From NCBI GenBank assembly GCA_019828595.1, contig JAHQRK010000008.1:620001-684000 (forward strand): a stretch of DNA of 64,000 nucleotides, in the 5' to 3' direction. The notes below the pieces were generated by a model, which was not told the origin of the DNA, ran no database searches, and saw only the letters and a program-made list of their open reading frames with translations. Shown here piece by piece: positions 49,310 to 61,500 of the stretch (the stretch's first letter is position 1; the number at the start of each line of letters is the position of its first letter). The stretch is from Aphanomyces cochlioides (Eukaryota > Oomycota > Saprolegniomycetes > Saprolegniales > Verrucalvaceae). A program made the translations under genes and the position numbers.

Positions 49310-51872
49310 TTATTGAAATGATACTTTTCTCATAAACTTCAATCTTTTCGTTACTTTCTGCGTTTTAGTGTTAATGTCGATTGAGCAACATTGAGCTAGA
49401 TCAAATTCCATTGACTCGCCGTCGAATAATTTCAAATAGGCCTCATATGGATTTTGCTGTAACAGTGCTCCCGGAATACCTATCATGCGGATGTGATGCC
49501 CCTCAACATCATTGCCTTCGCATGCTAGAACATCCAAGAAGCTCTTCTTCCCTAGAAAGATAGACTCTTTAGCAAAGACTTCTCCTTTTGATCCTTCAAG
49601 TTCAAAATCACTGTGAAATTGGCCTATTTGCTTTCCAATAAGCTCTCGTCCATATTTGTCACAGAATGCATCAGCAAGTTTAGATATTGCATCACGATCA
49701 ATATGCATTGAGTCAGGTCCTGATACCAAATATTTGCTTCAATGCCTTCAGCAAGACACATAACTTCATTCATAATGTGTTTGGAGGAATCAAGAATCTG
49801 AACTCCAAGATGTGCTGGCGAGTAATGTTCATAAAGATACTTGTGCTCTTCAAATAAAGCCAAATTATCAGTGATTGGAGTTCTCGAAATCATCTTGTGA
49901 ATCTTCTTTTGTGTATGCTCTTTGATTTTGTCAGCTCCTTTCACGAGCAACTTTTCTTTTACGATTGGCTTTTGAATCAATTTTCCATAGGCTCTATTGA
50001 GTAGTAACTTGATGCCTTCTTGCAGAGGATTGCCTTCCTTCTTCAATTTGAGGCGCTCTTCAAACAATTATTTAACTATATCTACGATTCGAGAGTTAAA
50101 ACCTTCGTCCCAATAACATCCTTCAATTCTTGTGTATTTAACATCTTGAAATTCTACAATATCTTCCAGTGCTTGCTTTCCTATGACCATCGTTTCACCA
50201 ACAATATTATTTGTAAAATTACGCGTTCCATCTTGTTGAATGCTCAAAAGAGGAAAGTTGCGATGTTTGCCAATTGAATCAAATCGAACACGAGCAATGT
50301 AATAATCAGCGTTCTCTGGAAGAGTTCCTTTAAAGAATTTTGCTTTACCTTTTACATAGCCAGGTGATATCGACTGGCCAGATGCATATAGCGATACTGC
50401 ATCAAAATCTCCCAATTGATGTTTCACGTGATGTTTTTTGTTATTTTTAGTCATAACACGTCCTCCAACAATAGCTTGGCGGATGAAACCAAGTACGGTT
50501 CCATTTTGTTCAAAAGATCCATCAAAGCAACCTTGATTATGTTGGATAGCATAAGCAATAGATGGCATAGACATGAAGCGATATACATCAATATTAAAGC
50601 GATTGATAAACATCATTCGGAAAGCTTCAAAGCATTTATGTAATACATCAACGTCACGATTGCAGTAATGAATAGCGTACTTGATTGAACGGAGATTGAC
50701 CAAATTTCATTTTACCGTCGACACGGCCAATTTCTCTGAAAGTATCAATGACCAAAGTCTTCTTCGCAAAGTGAATCAACTTTTTGATACTCATTGTTGA
50801 GTAGTTTAGGAACATTGCTTTGTGTAATAGGAATAAGTAACTTATCTCTATTGTGATATAGATGAGATATTACTTCAAAACTATCGAGAAACTTGATTCG
50901 CTTGGAATTGTAAGATACTCTTCCATTATGAAGAACGAACTCAGTTGATCCTTCTTGTTTTACAATTTCTGGATTGTTAAGAGAAGTCAAGGTAATGTTA
51001 GTTTGCTTAATAGCAAAAACATGTTTTGGAGTCACACCTAAATTAATTACGTTCTTGCTATATGGACCGTAGTTATTCATATTGTAACTTTTAACTCCGT
51101 CATTATTCTTATACGTCTTGACAGTTAAACGCAATTTGAACTTCTCCGCAATCTTTTTGAACAAATTAGTTGTAATACCTGAATGGAACATGATTTGCTT
51201 AATCTTGTTTACAACAACTTTAGAGACCCCGGCTTGTTCAAGAGCATACAAAAAGCATGGAATCTCAGATGCTTTAGGAAGTCCATTTGGTGATTGAGGA
51301 TACACTTGAAATTGATCAAGCATGTAGTCAGCTTTCGTCATGTAACGAAAAAAGTTTTTTCGCGAAGATCTGGATTGCTTGGGATCTTCAATCCACTCTA
51401 AAGTTACAATTGTCGTAGGTAAAATGTGAAGATCAACGTCTGCACCCGATGTATATTCATTTTGAGCTGTGACATAAAGCTCATCAATGCTTACTTGATG
51501 GGAATTTAAATGATATGCTCTAAGAGTGGAGCCATCGTCATCAAGAAAATGAACCAAAAGGTTCTTGTCTGCTGGAGCGTGTATGTTGTGACGAATACGA
51601 TTGAATTGATCAAGCAAGATGGTTATTGTTTGATATCTGTTAATTTTCTTTAGAGCTTTCAAGTCATTTAGTTGCGATTTAGCTTTAGACATTTTATAAA
51701 TCGAGGCAATTTTGACTTGAGCAGCATCTTGACATTTTGGGCGGTTAAGAATTTCTTTAATTTGCGATGCTTTCATATTCCACGATACTGGAAGACCTAG
51801 CGCTTTAGCTTGTTGGTAGATGACTGATTTGGCTCTAGTTGCTTCGATAGCATTATTGGTTTTGGTAGACAT
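49310..51872 (-). pseudogene. Family B DNA polymerase (protein-primed type), frameshifted
   Basis: About 850 codons in four or five segments. The N-terminal 375 residues (50745-51872) have a Polinton-type N-domain (HNIHAPADKNLLVHFLDDDG; GVTPKHVFAIKQTNITLTS). Then come exo-III-like YCNRDVDVL (50068-50703), polymerase motif A FDAVSLYASG, motif B KLLLNRAYGK (49624-50067), and motif C split by a 1-nt loss at about 49730 (YQD / DSMHID). Breaks also near 50067 and at 50700-50745. A clear exonuclease motif I was not found. It copies the element with a terminal-protein primer in related systems. As written it is inactive. Confidence 0.85.
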
Positions 51873-52290
51873 TATTTTTCAGATCTATATGTATATATAA
51901 ATTACTTCAAGATCAAATTGTTTTTCTTGAAGATGTATATTAGTGGATTAAAAAAAATGATATCTTATAGAAATCTGACATTATTTTAACCTTGAGGTAG
52001 TTAATTATTAAATATCTGAAACACAAATATGCATGAATAGGTTGATTTTTTTTTTGTAACGATTCCGGGCATTGACTTTATCCAAGATATGTCTTTGATT
52101 ATTGTAATATTAGTCATGATTTACCTGAACTCTTGGCTTTTTGTCTTCTGGTGATTTTTTTGGTGGAGCCATTGCTATTGATTTTCCAATCTTGTTATAC
52201 TATAAGATTTATAATTCAAGACTAAATTAATAACTAAATTGAAATATGCAAAATACTCTGAGGGGTGAGTATTTTGACTTTGGATCGTTT
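51873..52290. other. AT-rich stretch between PolB and right TIR
   Basis: No supported gene. A 20-codon minus-strand frame (MAPPKKSPEDKKPR…) ends at about 52112; it is basic and could be the start of a small DNA-binding protein with an intron after it, but this is too little to call. Confidence 0.35.
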
Positions 52291-52485
52291 GGTGTGCGTA
52301 TTTTGGGTTTTTGTTGCACTTTGTCCCTTGAGAAGTACTTGCTGATCCGCATTGCGTCCATATGTCTTATGGAGATGCTTTTTGATGGTGTGAAATGATC
52401 TGATTACCATGATGGATAATTGTTGCTGCTTGTCGTTGTAGTTTTTGTGGGGTTGGGTTACGAAATACCTTTAGTAGCTATTACT
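52291..52485 (-). repeat. Polinton right terminal inverted repeat
   Basis: On the minus strand reads AGTAATAGCTACTAAAGG from 52485 and aligns with the left TIR for about 180 nt with many substitutions and small indels. It is more diverged from the left TIRs than they are from each other. Confidence 0.75.
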
Positions 52486-52491
52486 TCGCAT
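52486..52491. other. Candidate 6-bp target duplication TCGCAT
   Basis: Immediately outside the right Polinton end. Its partner is 20931-20936 (reverse complement), not the sequence left of 36782. Confidence 0.7.
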
Positions 52492-52738
52492 CCCTCCAAG
52501 TTTTTTTCGGGAAGTCTTGAGGAGGTTTCCACGCAAGGTTGAAATTGATGCGAGTTGGAGCTTTCCTGTGAATCTGACGTTTGATTTTTTACCGCCCTGC
52601 CTCGAAAGCCGACCGTGGTGTGCTTATCGATTGACTCTATTCTACATGCTTGATAGTCGTCATCACCCTGCTAAGATCCGTGCAATTACCCAGAAGTATG
52701 ATTTTCCATTGTGGGGAGACTGGCCGCTAAAGAATTGA
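52492..52738 (+). pseudogene. Host exon, right half of a gene split by the Polinton
   Basis: Open from the element boundary to a stop at 52738: PSFFREVLRRFPRKVEIDAS…CAYRLTLFYMLDSRHHPAKI…DFPLWGDWPLKN. The frame is also open leftwards across the reconstructed empty site into the reverse complement of 20931-20984 (VAINCLHLTFNSLDRI). It looks coding by amino-acid mix. The family is not recognised; a beta-rich, arrestin- or membrane-associated protein is a guess. Confidence 0.4.
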
Positions 52739-55491
52739 GAGATCTGAACGATCATCGCACTTCTACACCAATTCGAGGTTTATTGCTGGACACGCACACA
52801 CCGTTTGGTTGTAATATTTTTATGGCATTGTATCAACTTAAAAGAGGAGCACTTATACTCCTGTATGTGCCTTCTTGTGGCGTCATCAATCTCTGTAAAC
52901 TAGGCCAACCCTCTCCAGTAGTATGCTCTCTAAGGACCTGTTGAGCAATTTATTATGTGTACATTACCACGAGATAAATTGGTTCACAAGACTCAAGAGG
53001 CGATTACAGTTCGGATACTGCGCTTCAGACTTTATCAAACTTTGTGACTCATCTGTGTTAAGGTCGTGAGGGGTGTCAAGCTGATTGCAGGGCTCTTTGG
53101 GAGATGAATGACTTGGTGATATTTTTCCATGCCAACACTAAGAAGAAATTTCTCCACTATGGTTCCGCAGTGTTGCAATTTAAATTCAAAGCCCCACTGC
53201 ATGTGAAATTTATCTACTTCCATATTGTTTGTATTTGAAAATTGCATACCAGTGATGTGTCGACTAAATTGCGTGTGTGGTTTCATGTGTGCCTCCTTTA
53301 AATTCAGACGAATCATACACCAGAACGAAAGAGAGCCAGGCCCACTGTCAAAGCGTTTGATGTTTCATTAACGTCTTGAGTTTTGCATGGATTAGTTCTA
53401 TTGGAGTAACCATTTGGAGTATACCCCGTCAATTTTTTTTGCAAAAAGTCATGCTTTTCTTACCCCACTTCAATACACGTAATATAGGTGACTGAGCATT
53501 CGATTTGACTTCAGGCCTCTCTTTCAAGTACCACCGATATGTCGAGTCGATTCAACGTCATCAAACATTTTGATTGATTTGAGATATTTTGATTGTTTGG
53601 TGATGGACTCCGATACATCGCTGGTTTGCATCTTTGAAGGGATTTTTGAGTTGAGGTAAATGCATCAGCAATGAAACTTTGAAGCGCAACTTGCATGGTG
53701 TGATGATTGGCAATTCTCAGTGAATTTTCACAAAGATAAACAAAAGTCGAGAGTTGATATTCAAAGACAAAATTGACTAGAAAAGAGACTATCCAATAAT
53801 TTCACTGGTTGAAGCAATCAATCCCAGCTTCGTGCTACCATGTGTTCAAAAGAGTACGGACTCGAGTTTTTCTCTCTTCGATTGCGTCGTGAAGACAAAT
53901 TAATGCATTTTGAAGGATTCTCGGCAAGTTCTATTCAACTTCTGAAACTGGTCTCAGTTCCCAGCATTATTTGCAGACTTTGGAATGATCCAAAGATCGA
54001 TTGTTAAGATTTTGTTGCTTGGACTGTTGGATGCAATTTTCAATTGATCATATCACACTGATGAGATATTTCTGGTCAAAGACTTATCACACAAGAGAGG
54101 CAATCATGACTTCATATCAGCTTGCGAAGTCAACATTGATGATATTGATTTATTTTTGCTCTGTTTTATTACACCGGATTATTTGTAATATCACGTAGAA
54201 ATTTGCGTTTTTAGTAGTTCAGCATGGTTTCATGTATCTGATATGCAGACCAAGCATTTCTAGAAGTTGTGACGAAGCATCTTCACCAGGAATGGGGCGA
54301 CGACAAATCTCTTTGAAAAAGTTCATGTTTCTTTATGAGCTATGGCAAAAATCGACTTGATCAAACATCAAACAAAGCGACAAAAGCACATTTGAAATAG
54401 AAAATTATGTTCAAGCTGGACGGCGATTTGAGTTTATCAAAGGGGATATTGAGACATGTTGACCCATCCTTCGTTTTTCACACCACTATAATTGACAAAT
54501 TATTTGTGGAATTTGCCGAAATGGTATGCACTTTATCCAAATCAAACACTTTTATTGTTTTGCTTTCGTGTTCTGAGTTACGACTGATAAACTCTTCCCA
54601 TAAGAGTACGAAGAACATTGTTATGGCCTGAATGACAAATGATAAGGATATGAATCAAATTGCTTTAAATAAGCAACACGATACGTCAATTATTCTCCAT
54701 TTCGCACAGCTACCGCAATTCTGACATATCCAAGACCAAGAAGAGGATTCTTTGTTGTACGATGTTTCTGGAAATTAGACCGTTGTTGGCTCATGCCCAG
54801 GTTTTATGAAAATGCAGTCTTCAAATTTGTTGGTCAAGACATATTCCTCGGCATATTGTCGTACGATAGTTTGGGGTGGTAATATAATTTCATCTGGAAT
54901 CCGTAAAATATTTCAATTGTGGATCTCAATTGCTTCATTGACGTTAACAACAATATAGATTTGTCAATTATCACCGCTGTACAAGAATGACTATTCATTT
55001 GTTCACGAGAATTATCAAATTTTTCAACAGATGATGGCAGATCAGTGATCAACTACATGAGAATTTTTTTAATTATATTTTGGAGAAGTATGTCATTTCC
55101 AAGATCGTGCTAGTCAATTTAGCTGCGTTAGAGGCTTCAAACCTAACACACACATGTTTTATTTTCGTTCAGATTACTAAATTGGTTGACATAATACTGT
55201 GACGATTGAGAGAATCTTGAACCCATTCGATCAAAAATCCACTCACAAACTATGGAGGAAGTAATTTCACATGTTCTATCATGACACTTACTATCAAAAG
55301 ATGACAAGTCCTTGACCGTCTTTGAAAAGTAACCATCCCTAAGAATTGTACTCGTTGGGCAATTTTTAGAGTCCCTGTGCCCTGTATACTCATCATGACA
55401 ACCAACGCTGCCTGCATTTCACTGAGCAGCCATTGTTATAAGGCAAGGATGATTTCTTCGAGTGTTTTCCGTGGGCATGAATCTTATATAT
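52739..55491. other. Long AT-rich region, no gene supported
   Basis: Only short, unrelated frames on both strands (longest about 93 codons at 53035-53316). Some runs (54000-54200, 54400-54630, 54830-55050) are open but show no motif. It could be degraded coding DNA or the far part of the split host gene; nothing can be assigned. Confidence 0.4.
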
Positions 55492-58274
55492 TTATAATTG
55501 AGAGCTGTAATGAATATTCAGAAACTCCACAATGTCATCCGCAGTTGGCCGTGCACTTGGATGCAATTGCCAGCATTTTGTAATCAAAGTCCACAATGGC
55601 TCCAGGTCTGGATGGAGATTGTGAGGTTTTTCTGGTCGATCATCCTCGCACTGATATATTTCTTCTTCAAATTCTGCTTCACTATAGCCTCGAAATGGAA
55701 TGTCGTCGCATAAAACCTCCCAAACAGTCATCCCAAAAGACCACACATCCGATTTTGTGGTTACTCTTCTGGGTTTTAAATATTGCTCAGGGCTCATCCA
55801 ATTCAACGTCCCTGCTCGTTTGGCTCGTGTTTTTGTATTTTCAAGACTTGTTACCGTCCGACTCAGCCCGAAATCCGCTATAGCGACATTTTTCTCAAAA
55901 GAGACCAAAATATTATCGCCCTTGAGATCTCGATGGATAATATTTGCTTTGTGCAGAGTGGACAAACCACGGGCGAAGTGATATATCACGGGGAGCAGTG
56001 CATCAGGCCAGTCTCGGACGTACCGACGAATATTTGTTTGGCATAATTCACACACAAGAATGGGACAATGGTCCTTCTTGGTCATGCCGACCAGAGTCAA
56101 AATATACAGCGCATGAGAGACACTCTTCCATGCTTTCACCTCCTTGGTAATAATTTTTTCCAAGTCTGTAGAATCGGTCAAAAAAATTTGGTGGAATCGC
56201 TTCACCGCCACTGATTGGCCTTGGTAAGTTCCCTTGTACACAGTAGCATATCCACCTCGTCCCACAGCAGTCAAAAACTCGTTTGGATCAAAATGTACGT
56301 CATCCGATGACAGCATCCACGGCTCAATCTTGACAGTGTCAAAGACAGTCCCAAATACTTTTCTTCGATACGACACATTGTTTACCACATTCTCAATTTC
56401 GTTTTGGCACGATTCAACTCGTTCTTCAAAATTAATATTTCGTTGTATATTGCCAAGGGCCACCTGGCGCTCATAATGCTCAAAACCACGTTGCATTTGG
56501 ACCGACAAGTCAATTAAATCATCACTTTGTTGGCGTAGATTGCTCATTTTTTCAATATTTGACAGGCGCATTTCTAGGTTGTCCATGTTCTCCATCATGT
56601 TACCAATTTCATGTCGTAGATCTTCAACATTTCCCATCACCTGAACACTCAAATCAACCTGAAAATTGCTTGCCGCTAGGCAAAGATGGTTTTGGAGACG
56701 AACGGTAATGGCACGGATGGATCGAATATCGGCTAGTTGTTTTGGGTCGTCTGGTTGAAATTTCCATATTTGCAACTTGGATATATTTGATTTGAAAAGA
56801 CCTCCAACTTCGTTTAAGAGTAGAAGGATTGCAGAGCTGTGATCCAGGGATCCATGCCGTAAAATATGACGAACAATACGCTCAATCATAAGCCCAATGG
56901 TCAAAATACTCTCGCGTTGAATTTTTGTTGTCACACATAGATTGAGTATCTCGGAAGAACTAACAGCTAAATTTGATGTGTTTTCCTTGATGTCTTCTAA
57001 GGCTCGTCGCAAAAGAGCCACAGCTGAATGAATGCGATGAATATTCACTGAGGTCAAAATAATAACTCGCTTAGGAATTCCGAAATATTACCCATTCGTG
57101 CCTCGCTCTTTTGATAGTTATTGAATATCCTTCGTACAGCGTAGTGGCAAATGCCCCAGGCCGTTTCTCCATACTAATTGTGCGTCATTAAATGATGAAA
57201 TATGACGAACTCACGTTGTTTGCCAGCTGCATAACAGCCCCCGCGTCGAAAAGGAGTTTCACAGCATTTACGTGTCCGTTTCTTGAAGCCAAATGTAGTG
57301 GAGTGTTGCCATACTGTCGAAAAGAATCACACGTCTATCGTTTAGAATTACGGCAAACTTACGTCGTCCCTTAAATTCACAGTTGCATTGTGTGCAAGTA
57401 CGAACTCGACGAAATCTGTATTTCCAATGTATGAAGCCTCATGCAGTGATGTTTCACCATCCTAAAACAGCATTTCATTTCTAAAATCACATCCTGCTTT
57501 ACCTGATTTTTCGTATCGACAAGCGCACCATGAGCTACCAGCTCCATCACAATTGCCCAGTGTCCGTTGCGCAAAGCTTCATACATCGGTGTGTTGTCGT
57601 TCTAATTCAACAAGATGACACGCCGTCTTGGAAAAGAAATGTTGTACATTGTCTGGTATATTTACTCTCGCATTATGCAAGAAGTAACTTGACTACGTCT
57701 ACATGTCCATGTTGTGAAGCCAAATTGAGCGCTGTTTGTCCCTCCTTCTCAAATAAAACAGTTTTGCTCATGACAAATGCGAGATTTTTCTTACCTCATC
57801 TGTATTGTTTACATTAGCTCCAAGTTCCAGCTGCTTTTTAACAATATCTAAATGCCCATTCCTCGAAGCAGAATGTAAAGACTTCAATTTAGGCTTGTTT
57901 TCCAAGTAAATGAATCAACGCATGGAAGGACTTACTTTGTCGACTGGTTTCACTACCACTCGATAGTCTGACAAGAGTCGAACAATATCGACACGACCAC
58001 CCATCGATGCCCAATGCATTGCTGATTGTCTGTGCTATTTGAGAGAAGAACAAATAGCCCATACACTCAAGTTTTGCTTTACCTTTGCTAATTCGCCAAC
58101 CATAACAGTTCCACCGTGATCCAGTAGCTCCTTTACAATTTCCCACTCTTTCTTGATGATGGCCCAAACCAAAGGGGTCTTCCTATCCTATTCTCAGGAG
58201 AATGAAGACAAAATATTCCCTGATATCATTACGAGGCCAGGGATATTCGCAGTCGCGCCATGTGCAAGCAATAG
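55492..58274 (-). pseudogene. Ankyrin-repeat TKL protein kinase, interrupted by Gypsy-2
   Basis: Minus-strand exons, each about one ankyrin repeat, separated by 41-50-nt introns: LLLAHGATANIPGL, TPLVWAIIKKEWEIVKELLDHGG, AMHWASMGGRVDIVRLLSDY, SLHSASRNGHLDIVKKQLELG, TALNLASQHGHVDVVKLLL, MYEALRNGHWAIVMELVAHG, SLHEASYIGNTDFVEFVLAH, and PLHLASRNGHVNAVKLLFDAG. A 44-nt intron (57059-57102 region, GTAATA…CTCAG) joins the last repeat part in frame to the large kinase exon 55492-57057. This has a helical regulatory region, GRGGYATVYKGTY, VAVKRF with the catalytic Lys, IIHRDLKGDNIL, IADFGLSR, and GTLNWMSPEQY. Lesions: the gypsy insertion at 58275 removes the 5' part, and a 2-nt loss near 57690 breaks one repeat. 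Such kinases form large families in oomycetes. Confidence 0.8.
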
Positions 58275-58542
58275 TGTAGGGTAGTTGGTAAGGTCAGAGG
58301 AAGATGAGAAGTGAGTTAGATTAGCCAGCTTAGAGTTAAATCTATAAACTAAACAATACGGTATAGTTTTCGGTATACACTCGGCACGGCTACGGAATAA
58401 TCTTCTGAGGGCCGTACACTCCCTGAGAACACACGTGCCTCTGGCCAATCTCAACTTAGTCAGACGGTGTCGTCAGCGTTGGACACGCTTGACTCGACAC
58501 CCGTCTTGCCAGGCGACAACTATTAACCATTACTTTATTACA
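58275..58542 (-). repeat. Gypsy-2 3' LTR
   Basis: 268 bp with TGTAGGG…TTATTACA ends on the plus strand (TGTAATAA start on the element strand). The host flank on its outer side ends AATAG. Partner LTR not in window. Confidence 0.8.
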
Positions 58543-61500
58543 TTCTCCCCCCGTTGTCGCCCTGGCGGCTTGATTTCTTCGCTTGAGGTCTTCGAGCAGC
58601 TTCTTGAAATGCGAAACATGTTTGATGTCTCGCTCCAGCTCCCACGTAGCTTCGTGTTCAGGCAACCCATGCCACTTAACCAAATATTCTTTTTTACGAT
58701 TAAACTGTCTTTGCTTCAGCAGGGCTTCTACGATGTAGAGCTCATTCCCTTCGTCACCGAGAACGATAGGCGTGGCTTTTAGGATCGGTCGGCCTTGAAA
58801 TCGCGCGGGGTTTGGAACGTGGTGCTTCAGTCGATCAACGTTAAAGACGTCGTGAAGTCGACTCATGCTCTTGGGCAGTTCAAGCCTCATGGCATTGGGA
58901 TTAATTACTTCGATTATCTTAAATGGTCCAATGTAGCGCGGAACAAGCTTTGCCTTTTCCGCCTGGCTAGCTACTTTGGCATGCTTCAACGGGATGTTTC
59001 GTGTAGCTAACAGAACAAAGTCGCCTTCTTTAAAGTTTACATTGGCTCGTCTTCTATCGTAGTACTCCTTTTGTCTTGCTTGAGCCTTCTCTAGGTTCTC
59101 CAAGGCCATCTTGACAAGTTCTTTGCGACGCTCGGCAAAGTTCTTGGCATACTCGTTCAGTGTCTCGATGTCGTTCAACACTGGATTGCGTAGCTTCCTT
59201 CCAGTATCGACTTCGAATGGAGTTAAACCAGTAGACGTCTGTATTAAGCCTTGGTGGGCATACTCTATGGTGCCTAAGTGCTCACTCCAGTCATGGCCCA
59301 AGTAGGACACTTGACATCTCAACGCGTCTTCGAGCGTTCTGTTCTGTCGCTCGGTTGCTCCATCGCTTTGAGCTCTGCCAGCAGTAGTCATGAAATGCTT
59401 AACTCCCATTATCTTCATTAACTCCTACCAAAACTGGCTGGTGAACTTTGGATCGCGATCGCTGATGATCACAGCAGGTAGGCCATGATTGCGAACGACT
59501 GTGTCGAAGAACTCCTTGGCTGCTTGCGGTGCGGCTACGTTTGACACCGTGGCGCAGTACTTGGGACGCTTTGAAGTCTTGTCAACGCATGTCATGATCG
59601 CATCTTTGCCGTTCGAGACAGGCAAACCGGTGATCCAGTCGACGGACACTGTGTGCCAACACTCATCAGGAGACTTGATGGGAATCATGTGTCCATTAGC
59701 TTTAGCACTACTAGACTTGTATCTTGCACACGTCTCGCATGTGGCGACATAAAGCTTCACGTCGTCTTCTAGACCCTTCCAGTAGTACCATTGCGCAATG
59801 TGAAGCTGCGTTCGACGGGCACCAGGGTGAGCTGCGGTGCTCGTGTCATGACTTTGCGAGATAATCTCGCACTTGAGTTCATCATCGTCGGGAACGCAGA
59901 GTCTCCACACTTGATCCTTAGACTTCACAAAGTAAAGATTGTCCTTCTTTATGTACTTAGAGCTATCGTTGTACTCGTTCCTCTTGGCATAAGCTCGCTC
60001 GAACCGCTTGACTAAGTCGTCGTTCATCTTGACTGTGCTATACGACACTTCTTCCGCATGGTTGATGACTATGTGTTGTGGAACCTCGACTTCGAGTAGC
60101 TTTGACTCCGTCTCCTCCCCCCGAGAAGGCGAGTCAGTCATCAACGCAAGTGTACGCATGTCAATAGATCGCAGAGTCGCGACGCGCTCAGTCCATGAGT
60201 GGATGCCGCGATAGCGGTTGTAGCACGAAGCATCGCAGTGATGAACAACGCAAGTGTTAACTTGAGCGCTGGACCGAGGTGGTCGAGAGAGAGCATCAGC
60301 TACAACGTTCATCTTGCCTGGTCGATGATGTAGTGTGAAATCAAAACTTCCAAAGAAGTCAAGCCATCGTGTTAGCTTAGCGGTTAAGACTGGAGTCTTC
60401 AGAAACCACTGACATGTCGAGTTGTCGGTGAAGACATCAAAATGCGAACCGTAGACATAAGGTCTCCATTTGGTTAACGCTAACTTGGTCGCATACAACT
60501 CCTTCTCGTGTGATGGCCAATTTCGCTCGGTATCGCCCAATTTCTTTGACAAGAACGCGACTGGGCGGTCGTTGCCATCATCGTCTTGCTGGGAAAGTAC
60601 TGCTCCGCAGCAATAGCCTGAAGCGTCGGTCGTGATCATGAAGGGCTTGTCGAAGTTTGGTAGTTGAAGAACTGGAGCTTGCTGTAGGGCTGCTTTGATG
60701 GTCAGGAAGGCTTTCTCCTGGCGATCACTCCAAGTCCAGGGAACACTGTCTTTCGCTAGATCGCTTATAGGCAACACAAGATTGGCATAGTTAGCTATGA
60801 ATTTACGATAGTAACCAGCCATCCCGAGAAAACTCAACAGCTCCTTGCGATTAGTGGGAGATGACCACTTCTCGATCGCTCGAACTTTGTTGCTGTCGAC
60901 TTGCAAGCCTTCAGCAGAGATCGTGTGACCCAAAAAGTCGACTTTGGGTACCGCAAACGCGCATTTCTCCATCCTTGCATACAGCTTCTCCTTGCGTAAC
61001 ACTTCGAGAACACAACGCAAATGGTTGACATGTTCATTAAGATGCTTAGAGTGCACGAAGATGTCATCTAAGTAGACGACTACAAAGGGGAACTTGTCGA
61101 AAAGAGATCGCATAAGTCTTGACCAAATGCCTGGCATGCCTGCCAGTCCCATCGGCGCAACACACCACTGCAAAATCTCCTTGTGCGTTCGGAAGGCAGT
61201 GTACTTTCGAGCATGGGGCTCGACCAGCATTTGGTGGTATCCTGACGCAAGATCGATCTTCGTGAACACTGTACAACCATGCATGTTGTTGAACAGGTCT
61301 TCAATGTTGGGCAGCGGAATCTTAGGGATTTCCGTCTGTGAGTTGACATGGCGGTAGTCAAGCACCCAGCGTATAGGCGTGTTGGGCGTCGCAGTCTTTA
61401 GCCACACTTGTCGCGAAGGTAGCTTGCCGTTCTCGTCCTTCTTGGGTACGCCAAAGATATTGGAAACCCAGTCGCTCGTTGACAATTCAACCCAACCTTT

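Larger units (their letters stand above)
36782..52485. mobile_element. Polinton/Maverick-like virus-like element, both ends present (15.7 kb)
   Basis: Bounded by imperfect terminal inverted repeats starting 5'-AGTAA (36782) and ending TTACT-3' (52485). It encodes the Polinton core set: protein-primed-type PolB, RVE integrase with chromodomain, packaging ATPase, adenain-type protease, major and minor capsid proteins. Added genes are an S74-tipped fibre, GIY-YIG nuclease, ExoX-like and Uma2-like proteins and a pVI-like protein. The element is AT-rich compared with the host. Size, TIRs, the 6-bp duplication (after undoing the inversion) and gene set agree with Polintons; virophage or polinton-like-virus affinity is possible and needs phylogeny. 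Most genes have 1-2 nt breaks. Confidence 0.9.

Noticed and set aside
52291..52485. A third, independent, diverged Polinton copy
   Set aside because: The similarity is limited to the terminal 180-195 bp in inverted orientation at the end of the element, so it is the right TIR.
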